From contig NZ_WWFG01000002.1 of assembly GCF_026127265.1 (NCBI RefSeq), positions 1 to 64,000 on the forward strand: DNA of 64,000 nucleotides, given 5' to 3'. This document shows positions 17,062 through 25,373 of the stretch, in pieces; within the stretch, counting starts at the first letter, position 1, and every line of letters begins with the position of its first letter. The notes under the pieces were generated by a model. The model searched no databases. It was not told the origin of the DNA and saw nothing but the letters and a program-made list of their open reading frames with translations. The translations under genes and the position numbers were made by a program. This stretch comes from Nostoc sp. KVJ3. Its GTDB lineage: Bacteria > Cyanobacteriota > Cyanobacteriia > Cyanobacteriales > Nostocaceae.

Positions 17062-17958
17062 TTATTTCTTCAAATAACCCTTTGGATCTTCTGCTACCCA
17101 ACCGAGAGATGAGCTAGAACGCACTTCAAAATGGAGATGCGGTTGACTCGAACTTGGTTTTCCGCTAGTGCCTACTGTTCCTAGTAAGTCTCCTTTTTTT
17201 ACTTGTTGACCGACAGTAACTTTGATGCTGTCAAGCTGGGCGTAGCGGCTTTGGAGTCCGCCAGCGTGGTTAATTATGACTAACTTCCCGTATGAACCCT
17301 GATCGCTAGCAAAGGCTATAGTTCCAGGTGCGATCGCTAATACATTACTACCAACTGGTGCTAATAAGTCAACACCACTGTGGAAGAAAACTTCACCTGT
17401 GGCAGGATTAATTTGCCAGCCGTAAGCTAATCCTACAGTTACCACTTGCGCTAAGGGATATCCAGACAGGGATGCACGGTTTGGCGTACCAGCATCAGTA
17501 GGTAAAGGGGACTTAGTTACAACACCATTAGGCGACCAATTTACCCCCGGAACAAACACAATTCTGGGGTCTTGTTGGCAGCCATTCACCTCAAAAAGGC
17601 TATCAGCACGAACTTTGTATTGTGCCGCCACTTGTCGCCAAGTTTCACCGCGAGGTACTTCGACTACAATCCCATTGTAGGGAGGAATTTGAAGCACACT
17701 CCCAACGCTAGCAATCGCACCATTCTGCAAAGCTGGATTCATGCCGATAATAGTTGTAGGTATGAGATTGTAGCGCTGCGCTATGCTCTCCAAAGTTTCG
17801 CCACGAACAACTTTATGGCGTTGGAAGCGAGATAGCGCTGGAGTTGGGCAGCCACCAACAGCAGCAGCACTAGCACTGTTGAAGTTTGGCAGTGTGGATA
17901 CTAGGCTCAAGGCGCTAACTAAGCTACAGAGAAATAGTTGACGAAAGGATAAAGTCAT
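17062..17958 (-). CDS. LysM and M23 family peptidoglycan endopeptidase
   Basis: This 298-residue secreted protein has a signal peptide at residues 1-32 (LFLCSLVSALSLVST, cleavage near ASA-AA). Two LysM domains follow, HKVVRGETLESIAQRYNL and VEVPRGETWRQVAAQYKV. A C-terminal M23 (LytM/NlpD-type) domain carries FHSGVDLL and HLHFEVR, with the zinc-binding His and Asp residues present. It would bind peptidoglycan and cut cross-linking peptides, or activate amidases. It is enclosed by copies A and B of the dispersed repeat in opposite orientation, and its stop codon abuts copy A. Confidence 0.92.
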   Translation of the reverse strand: MTLSFRQLFLCSLVSALSLVSTLPNFNSASAAAVGGCPTPALSRFQRHKVVRGETLESIAQRYNLIPTTIIGMNPALQNGAIASVGSVLQIPPYNGIVVEVPRGETWRQVAAQYKVRADSLFEVNGCQQDPRIVFVPGVNWSPNGVVTKSPLPTDAGTPNRASLSGYPLAQVVTVGLAYGWQINPATGEVFFHSGVDLLAPVGSNVLAIAPGTIAFASDQGSYGKLVIINHAGGLQSRYAQLDSIKVTVGQQVKKGDLLGTVGTSGKPSSSQPHLHFEVRSSSSLGWVAEDPKGYLKK

Positions 17959-18010
17959 GTATACAGGTCAAGAGCGCATTAACTTTAGATTTTAGATCAA
18001 GTGACGGAAG

Positions 18011-18299
18011 TGGAGAGCAGGGAGACAAGGGAGACAAGGGGGAATTATTTAACGAAGAGGCTCTTTGCTGGGGGCAGGGAGCGGGGGGGAATGACCCCTG
18101 ACTCCTGCCGTGTAGCGGAGCGGAACATGGGTCTGAGTCCCCTAATTCTGTTAAGTAGTTCTCGTACCCTTCGGGAAGCTAACACAACAGATGGGGTTGA
18201 ATCCCCCTTTCTGTTCCATCCCCCTTGCTCCCCGCTCCCTGCTCCCCTGCCTCTTTTTCAACAAGTTTCTTTCCCAATTCCCAATTCTCAATTCCCAAC
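18011..18299 (-). repeat. Composite dispersed repeat, copy B (inverted)
   Basis: This is the reverse-oriented relative of copies A and C. It contains the complement of the same core blocks, including the 22-base segment around acccttcgggaagctaac that copy A lacks. A long open frame crosses it on the plus strand (18001-18390), but its product is low complexity and repeat-derived, so it is not called as a gene. With copy A it brackets the LysM/M23 gene as inverted repeats. Confidence 0.8.
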
Positions 18300-18379
18300 G
18301 ACTTATACCTGTGGTGAATGCGCTAGCCTTGTACTATGGTTTAGAGTAGAGTTAGCAATTAAGCTAAATAAAACTGCCA

Positions 18380-18727
18380 ATGGTGTTTAATCCTGATTTT
18401 TTGAATGACAACTCTGAGGAACACCCTAATCAACTTCTTTCCGACCACTCTGAGGAATACCCCAATCAGTTACTCAAATATCTACAGCATCAGTCCCCTG
18501 ATGTTTTAGCGAGGATTGCTCAGTCTGCTAGCCCAGAAATTAAACAAATCATCTCGCAAAATGTCCAAGGGCTAGTGGGAATGCTCCCCGCAGAAAATTT
18601 CAACGTGCAAATCACAACAGATAGGGATAACTTAGCTGGACTTCTAGCGTCGGCCATGATGACGGGGTATTTTCTGCGCCAGATGGAACAAAGAATGCAG
18701 TTAGAGCATTTGTCTAACGATCAATAG
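18380..18727 (+). CDS. DUF760 domain protein
   Basis: This 115-residue soluble protein is of a small family shared by cyanobacteria and plastids. Its core LKYLQHQSPDVLARIAQSAS and LLASAMMTGYFLRQMEQRM match my memory of DUF760. The N-terminus has a short internal duplication, (N/D)xSEE(H/Y)PNQLL, occurring twice in residues 10-32. Function is unknown. The last codons overlap the left end of the second MITE-like element at 18725. Confidence 0.8.
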   Translation: MVFNPDFLNDNSEEHPNQLLSDHSEEYPNQLLKYLQHQSPDVLARIAQSASPEIKQIISQNVQGLVGMLPAENFNVQITTDRDNLAGLLASAMMTGYFLRQMEQRMQLEHLSNDQ

Positions 18728-18814
18728 ACATCTCCGAGAAAGCATGTAGAGACGGCAGTGCTACGTCTCTACAAGGGTTGTGGATAACGCATATTTAATT
18801 TCTGGAGATGTCTA
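18725..18814. repeat. Small inverted-repeat element (MITE-like), copy 2
   Basis: This 90-bp element has the same perfect 11-bp ends, tagacatctcc and ggagatgtcta, as copy 1 at 2857-2945, and an internal hairpin gtagagacg / cgtctctac. Its first bases overlap the stop codon of the DUF760 gene (TAG at 18725-18727), so the insertion may have supplied that stop. Confidence 0.75.
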
Positions 18815-19109
18815 ATAGTCAAACATTCTAAGACTATTGACCAAATAACTCGCAATGACGCTCTCTACGAGACGCAAAAAGCGAACGCGGACTCGCTTTT
18901 CGCGTCGCTAGCGTAATCAAGAGGCTTGCCTGAGACACGCTGTTTGTGTTCGCCAACGGCATAGATTCACTTGGTACAGCTTTGCCTAGAATTGTGGCTA
19001 ATTGAGGGTTAAATTTTAAACCCAAAGGGAAGGAAGCACAGGGACAGAGATTTTTCCCTATGAGCAATTCCGTGAACATCTTGTAATTACGAATTACGAA
19101 TTATTTGGA
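18815..19109. other. Intergenic sequence with short repeats, no supported gene
   Basis: A minus-strand frame of 81 codons exists here. It crosses palindromic repeat debris (gacgctctctacgagacgc and gcgaacgcggactcgctttt) and has no family resemblance. I regard the interval as non-coding downstream DNA of the HhoA-like protease gene. Confidence 0.45.
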
Positions 19110-20321
19110 CTATTTCCTTTCAGGATAAGCTCCTGATTGGACTTTGAAGGTTTGAATTTTACCACTGCGGTTGACTTCGATAGCTAAAATATCCCCAACT
19201 TTGCTGGACTCTACCAGTTTTTGAACTTGGGCTGAACTTTTGACTGGTTTACCGTTAACTTTTTGAATCACGTCTCCAGGCAGCAATCCTCCACGCTTGG
19301 CTGGAGAATCATCTGTGACTCCTCTAATCACAATTCCAGCATCTTGCTGAATATTCAGTTGATTTTCTTGATTAATCTGCTGTTTTCTAATAGGAGAAAG
19401 GTCTGCCATTTCGATACCCAAGTAGGGATGTTCCGCATGCCCTTTAGTAAAAAGTTCATTGGCGATGCGGGCAGCGGTTTCAATGGGAATGGCGAAACCG
19501 AGTCCTTGAGCATCAGCGCGGATGGCAGTGTTAACACCAATCACTTCACCTTGGGCGTTTAATAAAGGGCCACCAGAATTACCAGGGTTAATTGCTGCAT
19601 CAGTTTGGATAAAACTAACTCGCTTATCTGGGATACCAACTTGAGTGCTGGTGCGATCGGTAGCACTGATAATACCGATAGTGACAGTATTATCTAAACC
19701 TAGAGGATTGCCAATTGCGATCGCCCATTCTCCGGGTATTAAGTTTTGCGAATTGCCTAATTTTACAGTTGGTAAATGATTCGCTTTTATTTTCACCACT
19801 GCCACATCTGTCACAGAATCAACTCCTACCACCTTCCCCTCTAGACTTCGACCATCCTTGAGGGTAACAAGTACTGTATCTGTATCTGCTACCACATGGG
19901 CGTTAGTGAGTAATTCTCCATCTTCGCTCAAAATAAATCCCGATCCTGTACCACGCTCAATCCGTTCTTCAGGAATTGGTTGCTCATCCTCTCCAAAGAA
20001 TCGTCGCAAGAGGGGATTTTTCAAAGCGTCTGAGATGGGATTGGCTACTTTGCGAGTGGCATTAATTCGCACCACAGCCGGCCCAACTTTTTGCGCTGCC
20101 ATCGCAATAAAATTTACATTATTATCGCCCCCAGTAGCTCCAATCTGTCCGTTAGAAGGATTCGGAGGTACAGATTCTGGAGGCGAAGCCATTGTTACAT
20201 TTCTTAACTGTTGGAATGAGGGATTTTGTAGCAGAAGATAGCGACTACCAAACAAACCTGCACCACAGCCGAATACCAGTAAAAACAAATAAACGCCTAG
20301 TTGCTTTAAAGATAACTTCAT
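19110..20321 (-). CDS. HhoA/DegP-type periplasmic serine protease
   Basis: This 403-residue protease is of the Deg/HtrA family and degrades or refolds damaged envelope proteins. The N-terminal hydrophobic segment (LGVYLFLLVFGCGAGLFG) is a signal or anchor. The catalytic triad is His142 (TNAHVV), Asp172 (VTDVAVV) and Ser249 (NPGNSGGPL). One PDZ domain occupies about residues 300-395 (GVTDDSPAKRGGLLPGDVIQKVNG). I chose the ATG at 20321 because it places the membrane segment normally; an upstream in-frame start at 20345 is possible. The gene appears monocistronic. Confidence 0.95.
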   Translation of the reverse strand: MKLSLKQLGVYLFLLVFGCGAGLFGSRYLLLQNPSFQQLRNVTMASPPESVPPNPSNGQIGATGGDNNVNFIAMAAQKVGPAVVRINATRKVANPISDALKNPLLRRFFGEDEQPIPEERIERGTGSGFILSEDGELLTNAHVVADTDTVLVTLKDGRSLEGKVVGVDSVTDVAVVKIKANHLPTVKLGNSQNLIPGEWAIAIGNPLGLDNTVTIGIISATDRTSTQVGIPDKRVSFIQTDAAINPGNSGGPLLNAQGEVIGVNTAIRADAQGLGFAIPIETAARIANELFTKGHAEHPYLGIEMADLSPIRKQQINQENQLNIQQDAGIVIRGVTDDSPAKRGGLLPGDVIQKVNGKPVKSSAQVQKLVESSKVGDILAIEVNRSGKIQTFKVQSGAYPERK

Positions 20322-20404
20322 AATAATTCTGCTTAAGGACAGCAATGCAGTTGCTAATTTCTAAGTGTAGTCAAGCTAACGGCAAGTGGACAGATCAATT
20401 TATG

Positions 20405-20706
20405 AGGAATTGGGCATTGGCAAAGAAACTTGTTGAAAAAGAGGCAGGGGAGCAGGGAGCGGGGAGCAAGGGGGATGGAACAGAAAGGGGGATTCAACCC
20501 CATCTGTTGTGTTAGCTTCCCGAAGGGTACGAGAACTACTTAACAGAAGTAGGGGACTCAGACCTATGTTCCGCTCCCCTACACGGCAGGAGTCAGGGGT
20601 CATTCCCCCCCGCTCCCTGCCCCCTGCCTCTTCGTTAAATAATTCTCCCTTGTCTCCCTCATCTCCCCTTGCCCCCCTACTCCCTACTCCCCACTCCCTA
20701 CTCCCT
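20405..20706 (+). repeat. Composite dispersed repeat, copy C
   Basis: The copy starts ggaattgggcattggcaaag, contains the 22-base block shared with copy B, and ends in the heptamer tract of ccctactcc units at 20677-20706. The final 23 bases are also the end of scpB on the opposite strand. It lies in the same orientation as copy A. Confidence 0.8.
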
Positions 20707-21220
20707 CTAGTTCTAGTTCTAGTTGTTCTTCCTTTTGGCTGGTGGAAAGTATTTGTGGGAGCTGTTCTATTTGGAAATACTGATGAAATTTTGGGGTTAC
20801 TTGGAGTGAGTAGGAACGAGAATCGCTGTCTCGCCGTTTTCGGATGAAACCAAGTTCTACGAGTTCTGGAACGTGCTGATATACTCCTGAACCGCGCAGG
20901 TTAATTAAGTCGCTCTGGAGTATGGGACTATTAAGGGCGATCGCTGCCAAAGTCCGTAATGCACCTACGCCCAGTTCTACTGGTATCATCGTTTGCACTA
21001 AATCATAAAAATCAGCCCGTAGTTGCAAACTGTAGCCATCTGGGGTTTCTATTACCTCTAGAGCGCTATCTCGGTGGGCATAATTGTCCATAAGTTCAAT
21101 TATGCCTTCTTTGATAGTGGCGCGATCGCACGCTGCATACTCGGCGATTTCGCCGAGCGACAAGGGTTTACCCTTTAAATAGAGAATTGCTTCTATCTTC
21201 GTCGCTGTAGCTGTAATCAT
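20684..21220 (-). CDS. scpB: Segregation and condensation protein ScpB
   Basis: This 178-residue protein is the winged-helix subunit that joins ScpA and SMC in the chromosome-condensing complex. The N-terminal KIEAILYLKGKPLSLGEIAE and central RTLAAIALNSPILQSDLINLRG match the two winged helices. scpA and smc are not nearby. The last residues (EGVGSGE and stop) are encoded by the heptamer tract of repeat copy C, so the C-terminus was probably rewritten when the repeat arrived. A short tract of attagtcatt repeats precedes the start codon (21221-21258). Confidence 0.92.
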   Translation of the reverse strand: MITATATKIEAILYLKGKPLSLGEIAEYAACDRATIKEGIIELMDNYAHRDSALEVIETPDGYSLQLRADFYDLVQTMIPVELGVGALRTLAAIALNSPILQSDLINLRGSGVYQHVPELVELGFIRKRRDSDSRSYSLQVTPKFHQYFQIEQLPQILSTSQKEEQLELELEGVGSGE

Positions 21221-21419
21221 TAGTCATTAGTCATTGGTTATTAGTCATTGCTCATTAGTACATGACAACTAACAATCAACAAGTGTCTGGGATTATATCG
21301 TAAATTGTCAAAGTATTTGTTGAAATTTTCAAATTGGCAATGGAACCATGAGGGAAACAAGGAGGATAAAAAAGATGAGGAAGAAATAAGCAATGCCCAA
21401 TGCCCAATTCCCAATTCTT

Positions 21420-22115
21420 TCACATGCCTCTAGTTGTAAGAATAAATTCTGCGATCGCTAAATCTTGGCGAGTTGTCACTTTTAAATTCGTCTCCTCTCC
21501 CTCGACAATTCGGACTTCGATGCCGCACTTTTCAAATAAAGCGGCATCATCTGTTACTTCCCAACCTTGACGGACACCTTCAGCGTGGCACTGTTTCAAC
21601 AACTTGACATCAAATCCTTGGGGAGTCTGTGCTGCCCACAATTTTCGCCTGTCGGGTGTTTCTTGAATTATGCCTTGTTCATCGACAACTTTGATGGTGT
21701 CTTTGACGGGTACAGCAGCGATTAAACCGGGACAATGAGCAATGGCTTCGGCACAAGAGTTAAATAAATCTGGTGTGGCGAGACATCTAGCGCCATCATG
21801 AATTAATACTTGTTCTGCGGCTACCGGTAGCGTCTGCAAGCCATTGTAAACAGATTCTTGACGGGTGGAGCCACCTTGAATCAATTCCACTGGTTTAGTC
21901 AGCTTGAGATCGGCGATAATTGCTCTGAAGTCTGGCCAATCGGCAGGCTGAGAAATAATCCCAATCCAACTGATTGTATTGGCGGCTTCTGCGGCTAATA
22001 GAGTCCAGGCAATAATTGGTTGCGATCGCACTTTTAGCAGGAGTTTATTGCGGTTACTACCCATTCTTTTTCCGAGTCCCGCAGCTGGAATTAGTAAATA
22101 CACAGAATTCCTCAA
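21420..22115 (-). CDS. ispD: 2-C-methyl-D-erythritol 4-phosphate cytidylyltransferase
   Basis: This 231-residue enzyme joins CTP and MEP to form CDP-ME, the third step of the MEP isoprenoid pathway. The N-terminal LIPAAGLGKRMGSNRNKLLL is the nucleotide-binding loop. VLIHDGARCLATPDL and AAVPVKDTIK carry the metal and substrate residues. It is divergent from the GT9 gene at 22173, with only 57 bases between the two starts, so their promoters overlap. Confidence 0.96.
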   Translation of the reverse strand: MRNSVYLLIPAAGLGKRMGSNRNKLLLKVRSQPIIAWTLLAAEAANTISWIGIISQPADWPDFRAIIADLKLTKPVELIQGGSTRQESVYNGLQTLPVAAEQVLIHDGARCLATPDLFNSCAEAIAHCPGLIAAVPVKDTIKVVDEQGIIQETPDRRKLWAAQTPQGFDVKLLKQCHAEGVRQGWEVTDDAALFEKCGIEVRIVEGEETNLKVTTRQDLAIAEFILTTRGM

Positions 22116-22172
22116 TCTTTAAGCTATATATTTTCCCCTAAAATAGGGAGCGAGTAAGCGTCAATAAATATT

Positions 22173-23132
22173 ATGCGAGTAGTAGCCCTTGTACCTGGCG
22201 GAATTGGCGACCAAATTCTCTTCTTTCCGACTCTAGATGACCTGAAGCGCAATTACCCTAACGCTCAGATAGATGTCGTTGTTGAACCCCGGTCAAAGGC
22301 TGCCTACCGAGTGAGCAAGTCAGTTCACGAGGTGCTGAACTTTGATTTTCAAGACCGTAATAGTCTGGCAGATTGGGGTAACTTGGTGGGGACAATTCGC
22401 GATCGCGAATACGATGTTGTCATTGCTGTTAAGCAAATTTGGTTGCTTGGTCTTTTACTTTGGTTGACGGGAATTCCCATACGTATTGGCTACAAAGGCA
22501 AAGGTTCGGTTTTTCTGACCCACGCTGTGCCATTTAAAACATCCCAGTATGCGGCGGCAGTATATCACGATTTGCTGCAACCTTTGGAAATAAATAGCCC
22601 TGTCCCAGAGTTAGCTGTAAATGTGCCAAAACCAGATATTGAGTGGGCACAAAAGGAACAAAAACGCTTAGGGGTACATGAAACAGGCTATATCTTGATT
22701 CATAGCGGTTCTGGCCAATTATCCCAGGCTAAAGAACTGGATAAAATCTACCCTGTCGAAAGTTGGCATCAAATTATTCAAGGCTTCCAAGACAAGCAGC
22801 CCGATCTGCCTGTGGTGGTTGTGAAGGGGACTGACGATGAGCAGTTTGTGCGATCGCTTCTGGGGTCTTCTCCAGATATCAAGGTGACTGCCCCAGATGA
22901 TATTGGCAAGTTAACTGCTATAATCGCCGGTGCAAATTTGATGTTGTCTACTGATAGTCCGGCACTACAACTGAGTGTTGCAGTCCAAACTTATACCATT
23001 GCCCTATTTGGGCCCACCGATCCAGCTAAGTTGTTGCCGAAAAACGATAAATTTCTGCCCATTAAATCCCCTACGGGAAAAACAGCGGATATTTCACCAA
23101 ACGCAGTTTTAGAGAAAATCTGGGGTGGCTAA
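22173..23132 (+). CDS. Glycosyltransferase family 9 protein
   Basis: This 319-residue protein resembles ADP-heptose:LPS heptosyltransferases. The N-terminal VALVPGGIGDQILFFPTLDDL is the family glycine-rich start. The C-terminal half contains ILIHSGSGQLSQAK, LMLSTDSPALQLSVA and ALFGPTDPAKLLP, the nucleotide-sugar site. It probably adds a sugar to a cell-surface polysaccharide or LPS; the donor cannot be told. It is divergently paired with ispD. A perfect 13-bp inverted repeat follows about 65 bases downstream. Confidence 0.88.
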   Translation: MRVVALVPGGIGDQILFFPTLDDLKRNYPNAQIDVVVEPRSKAAYRVSKSVHEVLNFDFQDRNSLADWGNLVGTIRDREYDVVIAVKQIWLLGLLLWLTGIPIRIGYKGKGSVFLTHAVPFKTSQYAAAVYHDLLQPLEINSPVPELAVNVPKPDIEWAQKEQKRLGVHETGYILIHSGSGQLSQAKELDKIYPVESWHQIIQGFQDKQPDLPVVVVKGTDDEQFVRSLLGSSPDIKVTAPDDIGKLTAIIAGANLMLSTDSPALQLSVAVQTYTIALFGPTDPAKLLPKNDKFLPIKSPTGKTADISPNAVLEKIWGG

Positions 23133-23198
23133 ACCAGCAGTTTCTCCCAATTTCTGCAATTAGTCTATTGGATATCCAATGTAGTCATGCGTTTGTTG

Positions 23199-23243
23199 AA
23201 TGACCGCAAAACCTGGCCGTGACAGCTAGATTTTGCGGTCATT
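23199..23243. repeat. Perfect 13-bp inverted repeat, terminator-like
   Basis: The arms aatgaccgcaaaa (23199-23211) and ttttgcggtcatt (23231-23243) pair perfectly around a 19-base loop. The second arm begins with a T-run but no long T-run follows. It lies between the convergent GT9 gene and the Uma2 remnant and may serve as a bidirectional terminator. Confidence 0.55.
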
Positions 23244-23250
23244 TCAGTAT

Positions 23251-23512
23251 TTAATGGCACTGTAAAACCTGAACAGCACTCAACTTTAGATCGGTAAATA
23301 CAAGCGTTGCGATCGCGCTATCCCCTGCATACACCTTCTCTTCATAAAAACCCTCTACCCATTCCAGAACCGTCACTCGCTCTTATATCGGATCGACGAT
23401 CCAATACTCAGAAATACTCCGCGCCGCATACTTTGATCGCTTATGGCGATAATCACGACTGCTTTGATTTTGACTCACCACCTCAACTATCGCAATATCT
23501 CTTTTAACTCCT
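23251..23512 (-). pseudogene. Uma2 family endonuclease, C-terminal remnant with internal stop
   Basis: The minus-strand frame reads RDIAIVEVVSQNQSSRDY, YAARSISEYWIVDP, then an in-frame TAA, then ERVTVLEWVEGFYEEKVYAG and a final stop. This is the second half of a Uma2 (PD-(D/E)XK fold) protein of about 190 residues, of the same kind as the intact one at 49524. The N-terminal half, including LTFEEYL-like sequence, is missing. Confidence 0.75.
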
Positions 23513-23575
23513 GCATCCCCTGCTGAATATCCGCCTCAAGCTTGCTCGTTCTCCATTTAGTGTGAACTCCGGTTG

Positions 23576-24091
23576 TTAAAATATCTCAAAAAAAGCATCA
23601 TCTAATTCATAACCCAGCATTTGGGCCATAGACTTCAACCGCGAGAGGCTAGGGATATCTTGCTGTTTGAGCCAATCACCTAAAATAAAGATTTTGTGCA
23701 TCAAAAATATCTCTAAGGCTTCAGGATTATACTGAATGCCATCTTGAGAACTGAACTGGTGTGGTACTAGCATTGCGGCGTAACGAGCAAATTCTCCAGC
23801 TTTCCAATCTAGTAAAAATGCTAACCAGGGGTATTTGGCATCTAGGCGCACAAACCACAGCCGTATTTCTGGAATTTCTGAGAGTTCTCGTGGATCGCCA
23901 GTTTCGAGATCGTAATTTATATCAAAGCGTAGCTGCTGTTCATGGGATGCAACCCCATCTTGTAGCAGTTGTTCAATCACCGTTGAGGCAGGTGATAGAT
24001 CCAGATTGTTAATGAAGTCGTTATTGAGTGCGATCGCAATTGTCTTTGACTCAGCAGCCACTGTCTTTTTGCTCAACTTTAGGATCGACAA
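23576..24091 (-). CDS. crr6: CRR6 family NdhI maturation factor
   Basis: This 171-residue soluble protein has the very conserved block DPRELSEIPEIRLWFVRLD, followed by LAFLLDWKAGEFARYAAML and LEIFLMHKIFILGDWLKQQ. I recognise these as the CRR6 family shared by cyanobacteria and chloroplasts. CRR6 assists assembly of the NdhI iron-sulfur subunit into the NDH-1 hydrophilic arm, and so supports cyclic electron flow and respiration. The N-terminus is the variable part. It has no ndh neighbours here. The name rests on memory of the family, not on a search. Confidence 0.7.
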   Translation of the reverse strand: MSILKLSKKTVAAESKTIAIALNNDFINNLDLSPASTVIEQLLQDGVASHEQQLRFDINYDLETGDPRELSEIPEIRLWFVRLDAKYPWLAFLLDWKAGEFARYAAMLVPHQFSSQDGIQYNPEALEIFLMHKIFILGDWLKQQDIPSLSRLKSMAQMLGYELDDAFFEIF

Positions 24092-24319
24092 TCTACAGTA
24101 GCAGCTTTCAGGGATTGACGCTACATTGACTTTGAGAAATTAATTGGTATTTACCAATACTTTTTTGCTGATAATTTGGTCAACATATTACCCTTGCTGA
24201 CTCAGCCGTATGCCTCCGGTAGAACTTTCTTACTGTAAGCTCCCCTGGAACTGTACGAAGCTAGGGGAGTCTACAGCCCCTGGCTTGTGGGACGGAACAG
24301 AAAACATATTTTTCGCTAC

Positions 24320-25327
24320 TCAGCGACCGGTCATTTGCTCCAGCTTTTCGGGGTATCTAGCCCCTTGCACCGCGATCTTTGAGGCGGCATCATCGATGTT
24401 ACGCAGATCGCTGGCTGTGAGTTCGACTGAGACTGCCCCGATGTTTTCGTCCAAGCGATGCAGCTTCGTGGTGCCTGGGATCGGAACAATCCAAGGCTTT
24501 TGGGCTAGCAGCCAGGCGATCGCAATCTGAGCAGGTGTCACCTGCTTCTGTTCTGCAATGCCGCCAAGCAGATTAATCAGTGCTTGATTCGCCTTGAGCG
24601 CCTCCTTAGTGAAGCGAGGTAAAGTGCTGCGGAAGTCGGAGCTATCGAAGGTCGTGCTTTCGTCCATCTTGCCAGTGAGAAAACCCTTACCCAGAGGGCT
24701 GTACGGGACAAAGCCGATTCCGAGTTCCTCAAGGGTCGGTATCACTTCCTTTTCAGGAGTCCTCGTCCACAGCGAGTATTCGCTCTGGAGTGCCGTCACA
24801 GGCACAACCGCGTGGGCGCGACGGATCGTTTGCACTCCTGCTTCCGAGAGTCCAAAGTGCTTCACCTTACCTTCCTGAATCAGTTCCTTCACCGCTCCTG
24901 CCACATCTTCGATTGGCACGTTCGGGTCAACCCGGTGCTGATAGAGTAAGTCAATTGTCTCGACCTTGAGTCGCTTGAGCGAACCCTCCACGGACTGCTT
25001 GATATGCTCCGGTCGGCTATTCAGTCCGGGCGCACCCTTCATCCCACGGGGATCGGAATTAGGACTAATGTCGAATCCAAATTTGCTGGCAATGACTACT
25101 TGCCCACGAAAGGGAGCGAGGGCTTCGCCCACAAGCTCTTCGTTTGTGAATGGGCCGTAAACCTCGGCGGTGTCAAAGAATGTAACGCCGCGATCGACGG
25201 CAGCCCGAAGAAGAGCGGTCATTTCCTGTATGTCTTTGGGTGGGCCATAAGAAAAGCTCATGCCCATACAGCCAAGCCCAATAGCCGAGACTTCCAAATT
25301 ACTGTTTCCAAGTTTGCGCTTTTGCAT
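24320..25327 (-). CDS. Aldo/keto reductase (last gene of redox operon)
   Basis: This 335-residue NADPH-dependent reductase has RKLGNSNLEVSAIGLGCMGM at the start, FFDTAEVYGPFTNEEL with the catalytic Asp and Tyr, the Lys in VIASKFGF and the His in LYQHRVDP. It belongs to the AKR13-like group with the YGPFTNEE motif. A clear AGGAG precedes the ATG. It is a close paralogue of the frameshifted gene at 26209-27193, sharing the first 20 or so residues. It ends the operon cupin-ADH-AKR-CMD-AKR. It probably reduces aldehydes or ketones of stress or xenobiotic origin. Confidence 0.93.
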   Translation of the reverse strand: MQKRKLGNSNLEVSAIGLGCMGMSFSYGPPKDIQEMTALLRAAVDRGVTFFDTAEVYGPFTNEELVGEALAPFRGQVVIASKFGFDISPNSDPRGMKGAPGLNSRPEHIKQSVEGSLKRLKVETIDLLYQHRVDPNVPIEDVAGAVKELIQEGKVKHFGLSEAGVQTIRRAHAVVPVTALQSEYSLWTRTPEKEVIPTLEELGIGFVPYSPLGKGFLTGKMDESTTFDSSDFRSTLPRFTKEALKANQALINLLGGIAEQKQVTPAQIAIAWLLAQKPWIVPIPGTTKLHRLDENIGAVSVELTASDLRNIDDAASKIAVQGARYPEKLEQMTGR

Positions 25328-25373
25328 TTTTTAAACTCCTGTCTTTGTATTAAAGGGATGTGAGAACATATTC

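Noticed and set aside
16771..17112. 113-codon plus-strand frame between the isochorismatase-family and M23 genes
   Set aside because: It consists of repeat copy A with Ser/Pro/Leu-rich low-complexity translation.
18001..18390. 129-codon plus-strand frame
   Set aside because: It is made of dispersed repeat copy B and overlaps the real DUF760 start; the similar frame at 20509-20847 lies in copy C, so the openness is a property of the repeat.
18834..19079. 81-codon minus-strand frame after the HhoA-like gene
   Set aside because: The 3' part is palindromic repeat debris and no family is recognised.
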